Shown one piece after another: positions 25,122 through 33,432 of a stretch of 64,000 nt of DNA. A model generated the notes under the pieces. The model saw only the letters and a program-made list of their open reading frames with translations. It had not been told where the DNA came from and did no database searches. The stretch lies in contig NZ_CP041244.1 of NCBI RefSeq assembly GCF_006547145.1, forward strand, positions 2,170,001 to 2,234,000. Reading direction: 5' to 3'. Position numbers and translations under genes: made by a program. Within the stretch, counting starts at the first letter, position 1; the number at the start of each line of letters is the position of its first letter. The stretch is from Actinomadura sp. WMMA1423. Lineage in GTDB: Bacteria > Actinomycetota > Actinomycetes > Streptosporangiales > Streptosporangiaceae.

Positions 25122-25151
25122 CCCAGGGGGGCGACCCCCTGGAACCCCCGT
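25122..25151 (+). repeat. Left arm of a perfect 30-bp inverted repeat with GNRA-type hairpin
   Basis: Begins right after the nadE stop. Bases 25123-25130 (CCAGGGGG) pair with 25135-25142 (CCCCCTGG) around the loop GCGA, a GNRA tetraloop in RNA. The whole 30 bp is repeated in inverse orientation at 25523-25552, so on the sense strand each of the two convergent genes is followed by the same hairpin. Probably a terminator or RNA-end element. Confidence 0.9.
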
Positions 25152-25153
25152 TG

Positions 25154-25235
25154 CGACGCAGGCGATCCTCACGCCGCCGTTACGGTCTCCGTGCCTGTTG
25201 CGGTTCGTGTGGCGTCGCTGCGGTCGCCTGCGTCG
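25154..25235 (+). repeat. Structured element, copy 1, 12-bp outer stem
   Basis: CGACGCAGGCGA (25154-25165) pairs perfectly with 25224-25235, enclosing 58 nt. Blocks shared with copy 2 are GGCGATCCTCACGCC and CTGCGGTCGCC. Compared with copy 2 the stem differs at three positions, each compensated on the opposite arm, which indicates that the fold rather than the sequence is conserved. Confidence 0.75.
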
Positions 25236-25439
25236 GCGGGCATGCGCGTTGCGCTCGCTGCACTCGCTCCACGCGCCTGCCCGCACCCCGGCTGAGCACC
25301 AAGTCCAAGAGGGTGTGGACCGTCCACGCCCAACGCTCTTGGACGTGCCACCCCGTCACGCTCTTGGAGTAGACCTGGGCGACAGTGCGGGTTGGGCGGC
25401 CGGAAGGCGCTCTAAGCGCCTGGAGGTCGCCCGACCCGC

Positions 25440-25520
25440 CGAGCCGGGCGACCGCAGCGCCACGCACCAACCCGCACGGGCACAAGAACCAAAACCGTGG
25501 CGTGAGGATCGCCCGGCTCG
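25440..25520 (-). repeat. Structured element, copy 2 (inverted), 12-bp outer stem
   Basis: Read on the minus strand, CGAGCCGGGCGA pairs with TCGCCCGGCTCG around 57 nt, with the same internal GGCGATCCTCACGCC and CTGCGGTCGCC blocks as copy 1. Stem positions 4, 5 and 7 differ from copy 1 and are matched by complementary changes in the other arm. Confidence 0.75.
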
Positions 25521-25522
25521 TG

Positions 25523-25552
25523 ACGGGGGTTCCAGGGGGTCGCCCCCCTGGG
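25523..25552 (-). repeat. Right arm of the 30-bp inverted repeat
   Basis: Exact reverse complement of 25122-25151. On the minus strand it follows the stop of the phosphatase gene at 25569 by 16 bp and carries the same 8-bp stem with GCGA loop. Confidence 0.9.
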
Positions 25553-25568
25553 AAGACACAGCCCCCCT

Positions 25569-27689
25569 TTACTCCCTGTGGTGGAGTTGGCCTGGCCAGG
25601 CTTCCTCGGGCCAGGCGGGGACCTGTTCTGAGGCGTCGGGGTCCACGCCGGGGACGATCTGCTCGCACCAGACGACCTTGCCGGCGGCGGTGCGGCGGCT
25701 GCCCCAGCGGTGGGCCAGCTGGCTGACGACCAGCAGGCCGCGGCCGTTCTCGTCGTCGTCCTCGGCGCGGCGGAGGCGCGGCAGGGCGGCCGAGCGGTCC
25801 AGGACCTCCAGGACGAGGGTGCGCTCCAGCAGGAGGCGCAGCTCGATCGCGCCGGGGGCGTAGCGGAGCGCGTTGGTGATGAGCTCGGACGCCAGCAGCT
25901 CGGTGGTGTAGTCGAGGTCCTCCAGGCCCCATTCCGCCAGGCGGGCGCGGACGAGGCCGCGGGCGCGGCGGACGGCGGCCGGGTCGGCGGGCAGCGTCCA
26001 GGAGGAGTAGCGGTCCGGGGGGAGGCGGCGCAGCCGGGCGATCAGGACGGCGATGTCGTCGCGGTGCTGGTCGGCGTAGACGCCCGCGAGGGTGGTCTTG
26101 GCGAGGTCCTCCATGGAGCGGTCGACCGAGTCGCGGCCGAAGATCTTCTGGAGGCGGGCGAGGCCGTCGTCGATGTCGCGGCCCCGGTTCTCGACGAGGC
26201 CGTCGGTGTAGATCACGAAGAGGCTGCCGTCCTCGACGGTGAACTCGCGGCTCTCGATGGCGGCGCCGCCCGCGACGCCGAGCGGCGGGGCGGGCGGGAC
26301 CTTCAGGTACTCGTTGTCGCCGCTGGGGTTCGCCAGCAGCGGCGGCAGGTGCCCGGCCGAGGCGATCTCGATGGTGCCGGTGGTCGCGTCGTACACCGCG
26401 TACACGCAGGTGGCGAAGTGCGGCTCCTGCTCGCCCAGCTCGATCATCAGCTCGTGCATGACGTGCAGGGCGTCGGCGGGCGGCAGCTCCAGGTTCGCGA
26501 GCGTGTGCAGGGCGGTGCGCAGCCGGCCCATGGTGACGGCGGCGCGGACGCCGTGCCCCGCCACGTCCCCGACGATCAGGGCGACGCGGGCGCCGGGCAG
26601 CGCGATCGACTCGTACCAGTCGCCGCCGACCTCGACGAGCTTGCTGCCCGGCAGGTAGCGGTGCCGGACCTCGACCGAGGACGGCGCGGACAGCCGCATC
26701 GGCAGCAGGCTGCGCTGCAGGGCGAGCGCGGTGGCCCGCTCGCGGCTGTAGAGCCGGGCGTTGTCGATGACGATGGCGGCGCGGGCGGCGAACTCCATGC
26801 CGATCTCGACGTCGTAGGCGTCGAACTTGCGGAACCCGGGGATGCGGGTGCAGGCGATGAAGCCGAGCAGCGTGTCGCGGGCGATCATCGGCAGGAGCAC
26901 CATCGAGACGTCGGACAGCAGCTCGCCCGCCGGGCCGCGCCGCCACAGGCGGCCTATCTCGCTCGCGGCGTCCAGGGTGATGTGCGGGAGGTGGACGGGC
27001 CGGGCGGTCTCCATCACCTGCCGGTACGGGGTGCCCTCGGGGAAGACGAGCACCTCGCCGACGGGGAACGTGGACGTCCACGCCGGGTTGCCGTCGTCGG
27101 AGGTGACCGCGATGCGGCGCAGCACCGCCGAGCCGGACTCGGCGTGCACCTCGTCGGCGGCGACCAGGCTCTCCAGCACCAGCACGGACGCGACGTTGCA
27201 GAAGTGCGGCACGACGACGTCGACGAGGCCGCGGGCGGACTGGTCGAGGTCGAGGGTCGCCCCGAACCGGGTGAGCGGGTCGTCCATCAGGGCGCGGCGC
27301 ATGAGGGCCGGGTCCTGGTAGCGCTCGCTCGGCGGCAGCTCGACCCGGACGAACAGCAGCGCGGCGGGCCCGGCGCCCGGGCCGCCGCCGAGCATCGGCT
27401 GCACCGTGACCAGGGCGTCGGCGGGCGGGCCGCCGTCGCCGCGCAGCACGCCCATCACGCCGTTGCGCTCCTGGCCGGCGTCGTTGGCCTCGAGCAGCGT
27501 CTCGAGCTCGGCCTTCGCCTCGTCGCCGACCAGGTCGGTGGCCGGGCGGCCGATCAGTTCCTCGGGGGGACGGCCGAGGACGGCCTTGGCGTTGGGGCCG
27601 CACTGCACGATGTGCCGGGCACCGTCGATGCCCAGGACAAGGGTCCGGGACGCCGAATCGGTGGCGGGCGCATCGCCGCGCGGCGCCAT
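25569..27689 (-). CDS. PAS-GAF-SpoIIE phosphatase with C-terminal HATPase (RsbU/RsbW-like)
   Basis: Multidomain signalling protein of 706 aa. In order: a PAS-like domain (about residues 15-120), a GAF domain (about 155-320), a PP2C/SpoIIE phosphatase (about 330-560), with Asp motifs VGGDWYESI, LIVGDVAGHGV, YTDGLVENRG and RDDIAVLIARL, and an anti-sigma-type HATPase (about 575-690), with ELITNALRYAPG as N box and ENGRGLLVVSQLA as G box. Such proteins dephosphorylate anti-anti-sigma factors and may also act as the kinase. Start ATG 27689 follows AGGTGAG; a GTG at 27701 lies inside that site. Partner STAS proteins are not in the window. Confidence 0.9.
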   Translation of the reverse strand: MAPRGDAPATDSASRTLVLGIDGARHIVQCGPNAKAVLGRPPEELIGRPATDLVGDEAKAELETLLEANDAGQERNGVMGVLRGDGGPPADALVTVQPMLGGGPGAGPAALLFVRVELPPSERYQDPALMRRALMDDPLTRFGATLDLDQSARGLVDVVVPHFCNVASVLVLESLVAADEVHAESGSAVLRRIAVTSDDGNPAWTSTFPVGEVLVFPEGTPYRQVMETARPVHLPHITLDAASEIGRLWRRGPAGELLSDVSMVLLPMIARDTLLGFIACTRIPGFRKFDAYDVEIGMEFAARAAIVIDNARLYSRERATALALQRSLLPMRLSAPSSVEVRHRYLPGSKLVEVGGDWYESIALPGARVALIVGDVAGHGVRAAVTMGRLRTALHTLANLELPPADALHVMHELMIELGEQEPHFATCVYAVYDATTGTIEIASAGHLPPLLANPSGDNEYLKVPPAPPLGVAGGAAIESREFTVEDGSLFVIYTDGLVENRGRDIDDGLARLQKIFGRDSVDRSMEDLAKTTLAGVYADQHRDDIAVLIARLRRLPPDRYSSWTLPADPAAVRRARGLVRARLAEWGLEDLDYTTELLASELITNALRYAPGAIELRLLLERTLVLEVLDRSAALPRLRRAEDDDENGRGLLVVSQLAHRWGSRRTAAGKVVWCEQIVPGVDPDASEQVPAWPEEAWPGQLHHRE

Positions 27690-27786
27690 GACGGATCTCA
27701 CCTACGCGCTCCAGACAGCCGGTCGTCTCACCACTACCCAGCGACAGTATGGGGCATGACGCGCCGCTCAGGGGAGAAGATCGCGC

Positions 27787-28416
27787 TTACCGCGCCGAAA
27801 ACGGCTCCTCGTCCGCTTCCGGTCGGCGTGCCCGGGGGCTCCCGATGCCGCCGATGAGGGTGTCGACGACCGCCTCCGCGTACCCCTCGGGGAAGGTCTC
27901 CTGCGGCCTCTTCCCGGTCAGCGAGCCGAGCAGCAGCGACATCGCGACCTCCACGTCGAGGCCGGCGCGCAGCTCCCCCGAGTCGACCCCGCGCTGGATC
28001 ACCCTGCGGACGACGTCGCGCCGCGGCTCGATGACGTCCTGCAGGTAGCGGGCGTACAGCTCGGGGTGCTTCTCCGCGCCGCCGACGACGTTCCAGAAGC
28101 ACCGGGAGTAGCGGCGGTGCCGGTCGCCCGCGAGGCGCCGCGCGATCTCGGCGAGTTCGTCGCGGGCGGTGGCGCCGGACGGCTCGGGCAGCGGCTCCTT
28201 GACCGCGCCGAGCGCGTGCACGATCAGCGCCTCCTTGCTGGGCCACCGCCGGTAGATGGTCGTCTTGCCGACGCCGGCGCGGGCGGCCACCGCCTCGATG
28301 GACACGCCCGCCACCCCCGACTCCTCGGCCAGCAGGTCCAGGGTGGCCTCGACGATGGCCTTGTCGGCGCGCTCGCTGCGAGGCCGCCCCGCGTGCCGCC
28401 GCTCGGTCCCGGTCAT
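27787..28416 (-). CDS. TetR family transcriptional regulator
   Basis: 209-aa repressor. The N-terminal HTH is clear: VEATLDLLAEESGVAGVSIE, AARAGVGKTTIYRRWPSK. The C-terminal ligand domain resembles the group with a DVIEPRRDVVRRVIQRG helix. The ATG at 28416 follows GAGGGG. It lies 29 bp downstream of the DHA2 efflux gene on the same strand, so the pair is one transcript; the protein most likely represses its own operon through the palindrome at 30011-30028. Confidence 0.9.
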   Translation of the reverse strand: MTGTERRHAGRPRSERADKAIVEATLDLLAEESGVAGVSIEAVAARAGVGKTTIYRRWPSKEALIVHALGAVKEPLPEPSGATARDELAEIARRLAGDRHRRYSRCFWNVVGGAEKHPELYARYLQDVIEPRRDVVRRVIQRGVDSGELRAGLDVEVAMSLLLGSLTGKRPQETFPEGYAEAVVDTLIGGIGSPRARRPEADEEPFSAR

Positions 28417-28445
28417 GATCCCCTCACCCTGCCACACCGGCCGCG

Positions 28446-30008
28446 TCACACGGCGGCCTTCTCCGGCCGCCGCTCGGCCGGTGCCGGGGCGGGCGAGGCG
28501 GCGCCGCGTCCCGGCATCCACTTCAGCACGACCAGGGCGCCGACGAAGGAGATCACGGCGGCGGCGACGGAGGCGGCGTGCATGGCGTGCACGAACGCGG
28601 CGTCGGCGGGGCCGACCAGGCCCTGGCCGGCGGGGCCCATCCCGGCGGCGACGGCGTGCGCGCCCTCGATCGACTCGGCCGCGGCCTCCCGCGCGCCCGC
28701 GGGCAGCGCGGCGAGCTCGTCGCGCAGGTCGCCGCGGTAGACCGAGGCGACGACGGAGCCGAGCACGGCCACGCCCATCGCGACCGCGACCTGGCGGGCG
28801 GTGTTGTTGATGGCCGATCCGGCGCCGGCCTTCTCGCGCGGCAGCGCCGACATGACCGACTCGGTTGCGGGCGGCATCACGTTGGCCATCCCGACGCCCT
28901 GCACGAAGAAGATCGCGCCGAGGATCCACATGGAGGTGTGGACGCCGACGAACTGGTAGCTCGCGAGCGCGACGCTGACCAGCAGCAGCCCGGCCGTGCA
29001 GACCGCCTTGGCGCCGAACCGGCGGACCATCGCGGCGCTGCGCGGGGCGAAGGCGAGCTGCGCGACCGCGAAGGGCAGCACCATGGCGCCGGACTGCAGC
29101 GGCGTCAGGCCGCGCACCGACTGCATGTAGAAGTTGGCGAAGAAGAACACGCCGGTCGCCGCGAAGAAGCACAGCGCGATGGACGCGACGGCGGCCGACA
29201 TCCGCGCGTCCTTGAACAGCCGGACGTCGAACGCGGGGGACGCGGTGCGGGCCTCGTGCCACACGAACAGCGCGAGGAACGCGGCGCCGGCGAGGATCGG
29301 GCCGAGCACGGGGAACTGGAGCCAGTCGCCCTTCTCGCCGCCCTGGATGATCCCGTACGACAGGACGACCAGGCCGATGACCGACAGCACCACGCCGACC
29401 GGGTCGAGCCGGCCGGGGGCGGGGTTGCGCGACTCGGGCACCAGGAACGCCATCAGGAGGACGCCGGCCGCGATGACCGGCACGTTGATGAGGAAGACCG
29501 AGCCCCACCAGAAGTGGGCGAGCAGCAGGCCGCCGGTGAGCGGGCCGATGGCGACGCCGAGGCCGACCGCGCCGGCCCAGATGCCGATGGCGCGGGCGCG
29601 CTCGTGCGGCTCGAAGACGTTGGTGATGATCGACAGCGTCTGCGGCATGACCGCGGCGCCGCCGAGGCCCATCAGGGCGCGGGCGTAGATGAGCTGCTCG
29701 GGCGACTGGGCGTAGGCCGAGGCCAGCGAGGCGAGGGCGAACACCGCCATGCCGCCGACGAGCACGCGCTTGCGGCCGATCCGGTCGCCGAGCACCCCGA
29801 AGGTGAACAGCAGGCCCGCGAAGACGAGCGTGTAGGAGTTGATCGCCCACTCGAGCTGGCTCTGGGTGGCGCCGAGGCCCTTGTCCGGGTCGGCGATGGT
29901 CTTGAGCGCGACGTTGAGGATGGTGTTGTCGAGCACCACCACCAGCAGGCTCATGGTCAGGACGCCGAGGATGTACCACCGGCGGCGCTGGATCGTCTGG
30001 GGGTCCAT
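28446..30008 (-). CDS. MFS drug transporter, DHA2 (14-TM) family
   Basis: 520-aa proton-driven efflux pump of the EmrB/QacA type with about 14 membrane segments. Motif A is [16 protein letters not shown], motif C is [16 protein letters not shown], and [16 protein letters not shown] is the DHA2 opening (motif D1). The start is ATG 30008 ([14 protein letters not shown]); the frame continues upstream into the panB promoter region without conserved sequence. It is co-transcribed with the TetR gene and preceded by a palindromic operator. The likely role is export of antibiotics or endogenous metabolites; the exact substrate is unknown. Confidence 0.9.
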   Translation of the reverse strand: MDPQTIQRRRWYILGVLTMSLLVVVLDNTILNVALKTIADPDKGLGATQSQLEWAINSYTLVFAGLLFTFGVLGDRIGRKRVLVGGMAVFALASLASAYAQSPEQLIYARALMGLGGAAVMPQTLSIITNVFEPHERARAIGIWAGAVGLGVAIGPLTGGLLLAHFWWGSVFLINVPVIAAGVLLMAFLVPESRNPAPGRLDPVGVVLSVIGLVVLSYGIIQGGEKGDWLQFPVLGPILAGAAFLALFVWHEARTASPAFDVRLFKDARMSAAVASIALCFFAATGVFFFANFYMQSVRGLTPLQSGAMVLPFAVAQLAFAPRSAAMVRRFGAKAVCTAGLLLVSVALASYQFVGVHTSMWILGAIFFVQGVGMANVMPPATESVMSALPREKAGAGSAINNTARQVAVAMGVAVLGSVVASVYRGDLRDELAALPAGAREAAAESIEGAHAVAAGMGPAGQGLVGPADAAFVHAMHAASVAAAVISFVGALVVLKWMPGRGAASPAPAPAERRPEKAAV

Positions 30009-30010
30009 GT

Positions 30011-30028
30011 CGATACGCAACGGTATCG
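30011..30028. promoter_or_regulatory. Palindromic operator upstream of the efflux-TetR operon
   Basis: CGATAC-n6-GTATCG, perfect 6-bp arms directly before the efflux gene's ATG, in the spacer shared with panB. Its size and placement suit a TetR dimer site, and the TetR regulator is the second gene of this operon. Confidence 0.65.
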
Positions 30029-30160
30029 TTTCGGAATCTCTTCCCGATCCGGCGAAGAATTTTCGAAATGGGGAGGGGTATCCGAATCGCCGGTCAGGTG
30101 GCACCATCGATTGCGTCTGGGTACGCCACAGTGGCGCCTCAAGACCAGCGGAGGTACTGC

Positions 30161-31012
30161 ATGTCTTCTTCCGTCGCATCACCGGCGCAGCCGACCGCAC
30201 TCTACGGCGGTACGAGCGGGCGCAGGGTGACCGTACGCGACATCGCCGCGGCCAAGGAGCGGCACGAGAAGTGGCCGATGCTCACCGCGTACGACGCGCT
30301 CACCGCGCGGATCTTCGACGAGGCCGGCATCCCCGTGCTGCTCGTCGGCGACTCCGCCGCGATGGTCGTCTACGGCTACGACTCGACCATCCCCGTCACG
30401 GTGGACGACCTGATCCCGCTCACCGCGGCCGTCGTCCGCGGTTCCAAGCGCGCCATGGTCGTCGCCGACCTGCCGTTCGGCTCGTACCAGACGGGCGTCG
30501 CCGAGGCACTGACGACCGCCACCCGGTTCCTCAAGGAGACCGGCGCCCACGCCGTGAAGCTGGAGGGCGGGCGCCGGGTCCTCCCGCAGGCCGAGGCGAT
30601 GGTGGCGGCCGGCATCCCGGTGATGGGCCACCTCGGCCTCACCCCGCAGTCGGTGAACGCCTTCGGCGGCTACCGGGTGCAGGGCCGCGGCCAGGACGGC
30701 GACGAGCTGATGGCCGACGCCAAGGCCCTGGAGGCCGCGGGCGCGTTCTCCGTGGTCCTCGAATGCGTCCCCGAGGACCTCGCCGCCCGCGTCACCGCGT
30801 CGCTGTCCATCCCGACGATCGGCATCGGCGGCGGCGGCCAGACCGACGCGCAGGTCCTCGTCTGGCAGGACATGGCCGGCCTCACCCCGCGCACCGCGAA
30901 GTTCGTCAAGAAGTTCGCCGACATGAACACCCTGCTCGGCGAGGCCGCCCGCGCCTACGCCGACGAGGTCGTCAGCGGCACCTTCCCGGCGCCGGAGCAC
31001 ACCTACCACTAG
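30161..31012 (+). CDS. panB: 3-methyl-2-oxobutanoate hydroxymethyltransferase
   Basis: First committed enzyme of pantothenate synthesis: adds a hydroxymethyl group from 5,10-methylene-THF to 2-oxoisovalerate. The 283-aa protein has the classical motifs: [33 protein letters not shown] (Mg-binding Asp), [31 protein letters not shown] and LECVPEDLA. The ATG at 30161 ([12 protein letters not shown]) is preceded by GGAGG; the frame is open 31 codons upstream but unconserved. It stands alone, diverging from the efflux pump. panC and panD are not nearby. Confidence 0.95.
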   Translation: MSSSVASPAQPTALYGGTSGRRVTVRDIAAAKERHEKWPMLTAYDALTARIFDEAGIPVLLVGDSAAMVVYGYDSTIPVTVDDLIPLTAAVVRGSKRAMVVADLPFGSYQTGVAEALTTATRFLKETGAHAVKLEGGRRVLPQAEAMVAAGIPVMGHLGLTPQSVNAFGGYRVQGRGQDGDELMADAKALEAAGAFSVVLECVPEDLAARVTASLSIPTIGIGGGGQTDAQVLVWQDMAGLTPRTAKFVKKFADMNTLLGEAARAYADEVVSGTFPAPEHTYH

Positions 31013-31050
31013 CCCGCGCGGAACCCCCGCGACGACCGGGCCCACCCCCG

Positions 31051-31087
31051 CACGGCCGCGCCGTCCCCGGCGCGGCCGTGTGTCGTT
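31051..31087 (+). terminator. panB terminator-like hairpin
   Basis: CACGGCCGCGCC (31051-31062) and its exact complement (31069-31080) form a 12-bp stem with a GTCCCC loop, 38 bp after the panB stop. Only a weak T content (TGTCGTT) follows. The right arm is part of the neighbouring 22-bp tandem repeat. Confidence 0.6.
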
Positions 31088-31116
31088 CCCGGCGCGGCCG
31101 TGTGTCGTTCCCGGCG
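31066..31116. repeat. 22-bp tandem repeat, 2.3 copies
   Basis: CCCGGCGCGGCCGTGTGTCGTT occurs at 31066-31087 and 31088-31109, with a further partial CCCGGCG. It lies between the convergent panB and membrane-protein genes and partly duplicates the panB hairpin arm. Confidence 0.9.
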
Positions 31117-31161
31117 CCCTGCGCCGGGGCCGTACGACGTCCCGGTGCCGTGTGACGTTCG

Positions 31162-31899
31162 TTACTGGTCGGGGTCCGAGCGGACCGTCTCGGGCCGCGC
31201 CCGGCCGCCCTCGTGGGCCTGGCCGTCGCGCGGCGGCGGGACGCGGCGCGGGGGCTCCTCGCCGGTCGTGATCTCGTCGCGGAGCGTGTCGACCGCGGAG
31301 CGCAGCACGTCGGGGCCGGCGACGTTCATCAGCAGCAGCCCCAGGTTGAGGGCCATCTGCCCGTCGGTCATCTCGCTGCCGGCGAGGGCGTCCACGGCCG
31401 TGCGCAGGTCGGCCTGGTCCTCGGCGGGCACGTTCTGCAGCAGGGCGAGGCAGTACGTCGGCAGCGCCAGCCGGGACTTGGCGAACGAGACGCCCCGCAT
31501 GATCTCGCCCGCCTCGTGCGCGCGGGTCTTGGCCTGCATCCGGTCGACGCCCCGGTCGGCGGCGGCCAGCAGCGAGGTCAGCAGCGTGCTCGGCCCGACC
31601 GCGACGTCCTCGTCGCCGACCCGGACGGTGAACACCGCGCTGCGGAACACCATCATCGAGCCGAGGCTCGCCACGAGCACCTGCGTCGCCTCCGCGACGT
31701 GCGCCGACTGGACGCCGAACCGCCAGTCGAAGGTGTGCAGGAGCAGCAGCGAGCCCGCGCCCGCTCCCCCGTTGATCAGCACGTACGCCCAGGTGCTCGG
31801 CACCCGGACCAGCGTGGTGGGGCGGTCGCGGTACCGGCTGACCAGCTCGGCGACGCCGACGAGGCAGCTCAGCGAGACGGCGACGACGTATCCGATCAT
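31162..31899 (-). CDS. Membrane protein of unknown function
   Basis: 245-aa protein I do not recognise. Hydrophobic segments lie at about residues 1-20, 36-57 and 72-92; a mostly helical, presumably cytoplasmic part follows, with DLRTAVDALAGSEMTDGQMA, and a charged Pro/Arg-rich tail. It is 10 bp downstream of the wHTH-like gene at 31910, so the two are a unit, probably also with the K+ channel gene upstream. The role is unknown; a membrane-anchored partner of the small DNA-binding-like protein is one reading. Confidence 0.7.
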   Translation of the reverse strand: MIGYVVAVSLSCLVGVAELVSRYRDRPTTLVRVPSTWAYVLINGGAGAGSLLLLHTFDWRFGVQSAHVAEATQVLVASLGSMMVFRSAVFTVRVGDEDVAVGPSTLLTSLLAAADRGVDRMQAKTRAHEAGEIMRGVSFAKSRLALPTYCLALLQNVPAEDQADLRTAVDALAGSEMTDGQMALNLGLLLMNVAGPDVLRSAVDTLRDEITTGEEPPRRVPPPRDGQAHEGGRARPETVRSDPDQ

Positions 31900-31909
31900 C
31901 GGGCCGCGG

Positions 31910-32230
31910 TCACTCGCCGGTCAGCCGGACGACCTCGTCGATCTCGCGCTCCACCGCGACCATGCCGCGCTCGCGCAGCGCGTCGACGGCGTCCGCGACC
32001 TCCAGCAGCCCGAGCCGGGTCGCGTGGTGGATCTGCTCCAGCGACATCGGGCCCCCGGCCGCCCGCAGCTGCGCCAGCACGCGGCGGCACGCGTCCTCCG
32101 CGCCCGGCTCGATGTACCCCGCGATGCCGGCCTCGCCGGCGGGGGACGCCCCCGGCGGCCGCACCCCGTCGTTCCGCCCGGAAGGGGCCAGGAACGCGCT
32201 CCACGGGTCTGCCGACCGGTTCTCTCTCAT
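31910..32230 (-). CDS. Small winged-helix-like protein
   Basis: 106-aa protein. The first 45 residues are low-complexity; the rest (ACRRVLAQLRAAGGPMSLEQ, then IHHATRLGLLEVADAVDALR, ERGMVAVEREIDEVVRL) has the helix and wing spacing of a winged HTH of the MarR/PadR kind. I cannot assign a family. The ATG at 32230 is chosen; a GTG at 32251 would add seven residues. Its operon partner is the membrane protein 10 bp downstream. Confidence 0.6.
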   Translation of the reverse strand: MRENRSADPWSAFLAPSGRNDGVRPPGASPAGEAGIAGYIEPGAEDACRRVLAQLRAAGGPMSLEQIHHATRLGLLEVADAVDALRERGMVAVEREIDEVVRLTGE

Positions 32231-32308
32231 CTCCACCCTGCCTGTCGCCACTGCCGATGGTACGTCAGGAGTAGGACGCGGCGCGGGGCGAAACCGCTCC
32301 CGTCCGCG

Positions 32309-33394
32309 TCAGGAAGTCCGCTCCCCCGGGCCGCCGGGGGCGGCGGTCCCGTCCTGGCCGGTCGGACGGCCGCGCGGGGCGGAGGACCGCGCCACGATCA
32401 GCAGGTCGCCGGGTTCGAGGGCGGCGCAGCCCGCGTGGTCGAACGGCAGCAGCCGGCCGCCGCGGACCACCGCGAGCGCGGGGTCGCCGACCGCCCTGAG
32501 CGGGCCGCCCACCTCGTCCGGGAGGACCTCGCGCTCCACGAGGTCGAGGCCGCTCCCCTGGTCCAGCAGGTCCTCGATGACCTCGCTGACGTTCGGCTGC
32601 GTGGTGGAGACCCCGAGCAGCCGTCCCGCCGCCTCCGACGAGGTCACCACGTGGTCGGCGCCCGACTGGCGCAGCAGCGGGACGTTCTCCGACTCGCGGA
32701 CCGCGGCCTGGATGCCGGCGCGCGGGTTGAGCTGGCGGGCGGTCAGGGTGATCAGGACCGCGGTGTCGTCGCGGGCGCTCGCCACCACGATCTCGCTCGC
32801 GCGGTGGACCGACGCCTGCCTGAGCACCGAACTGCGGGTCGCGTCCCCGACGATCCCGGCGAAGCCCGCCTCGGCGGCCTCGGCCACCACCCGCGGGTCC
32901 GGGTCCACGACCACGATCGACTCGGGCGGCACCCCGGTGCTCAGCAGGGTCCGGATGGCGCTGCGGCCCTTCGTTCCGTAACCGGCCACCACCACGTGGT
33001 CGCGCACGCGTGCCCTCCAGCGGGATTTGCGCCAGTCGTCGCGGGTGCGCTCCGCCAGCACCTCGAGGGTCGTGCCCACGAGGACGATGAGGAACAGCAC
33101 GCGCACGGGCGTGATGAAGACGATGTTGACGAGCCTCGCGGCGTCGCTGACCGGCGTGATGTCGCCGTACCCGGTCGTGGACACGGTCACCGAGGCGTAG
33201 TAGAAGGCGTCGAGCAGGGACAGCCGCCCGTCGCCGCTGTCGCGGTACCCGCCGCGGTCGGCGTAGACGGCGGCCACCACCGACAGGAGCAGGAAGAGCG
33301 CCAGCAGGATCCGCCTCGCCACCGCGCGGAGCGGCCCCGCCTTGGCCGACGGCAGCATCACGAAGGGCCGCTGCGCGGCGTCCCGACCGTTCAT
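32309..33394 (-). CDS. Two-TM potassium channel with RCK (TrkA-N/TrkA-C) domains
   Basis: 361-aa K+ channel subunit. It has two membrane helices (about residues 24-45 and 85-110) flanking a pore with the selectivity filter TTGYGD near residue 72. The RCK domain then begins HVVVAGYGTKGRSAIRTLL, a Rossmann GxGxxG, with VVVDPDP as acidic strand end. A TrkA-C domain ends the protein (about residues 265-345). It resembles MthK/Kch-type channels gated by cytosolic ligands. The ATG at 33394 lies 38 bp after the npdG stop on the same strand. Confidence 0.92.
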   Translation of the reverse strand: MNGRDAAQRPFVMLPSAKAGPLRAVARRILLALFLLLSVVAAVYADRGGYRDSGDGRLSLLDAFYYASVTVSTTGYGDITPVSDAARLVNIVFITPVRVLFLIVLVGTTLEVLAERTRDDWRKSRWRARVRDHVVVAGYGTKGRSAIRTLLSTGVPPESIVVVDPDPRVVAEAAEAGFAGIVGDATRSSVLRQASVHRASEIVVASARDDTAVLITLTARQLNPRAGIQAAVRESENVPLLRQSGADHVVTSSEAAGRLLGVSTTQPNVSEVIEDLLDQGSGLDLVEREVLPDEVGGPLRAVGDPALAVVRGGRLLPFDHAGCAALEPGDLLIVARSSAPRGRPTGQDGTAAPGGPGERTS

Positions 33395-33432
33395 CCCGGC
33401 ATCATCCTGGCACCGTACCGGCCCGGGACCGG

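Larger units (their letters stand above)
25122..25568. other. 447-bp noncoding region between convergent nadE and phosphatase genes
   Basis: No credible gene. Besides the two inverted elements it holds a long central hairpin: GTCCAAGAG (25303-25311) with CTCTTGGAC (25336-25344), whose inside continues as GGTGTGGAC/GTCCACGCC. A second copy of the GCTCTTGGA word lies at 25360, and a small hairpin GGCGCT-CTA-AGCGCC at 25406-25420. Open frames through here are products of the repeats. The region looks like a bidirectional 3' end built from repeated elements. Confidence 0.7.

Noticed and set aside
25180..25560. Coding extensions through the nadE/phosphatase spacer on both strands
   Set aside because: The translations are made of the inverted repeats themselves and lack start signals or homology; the region is better explained as structured noncoding DNA.
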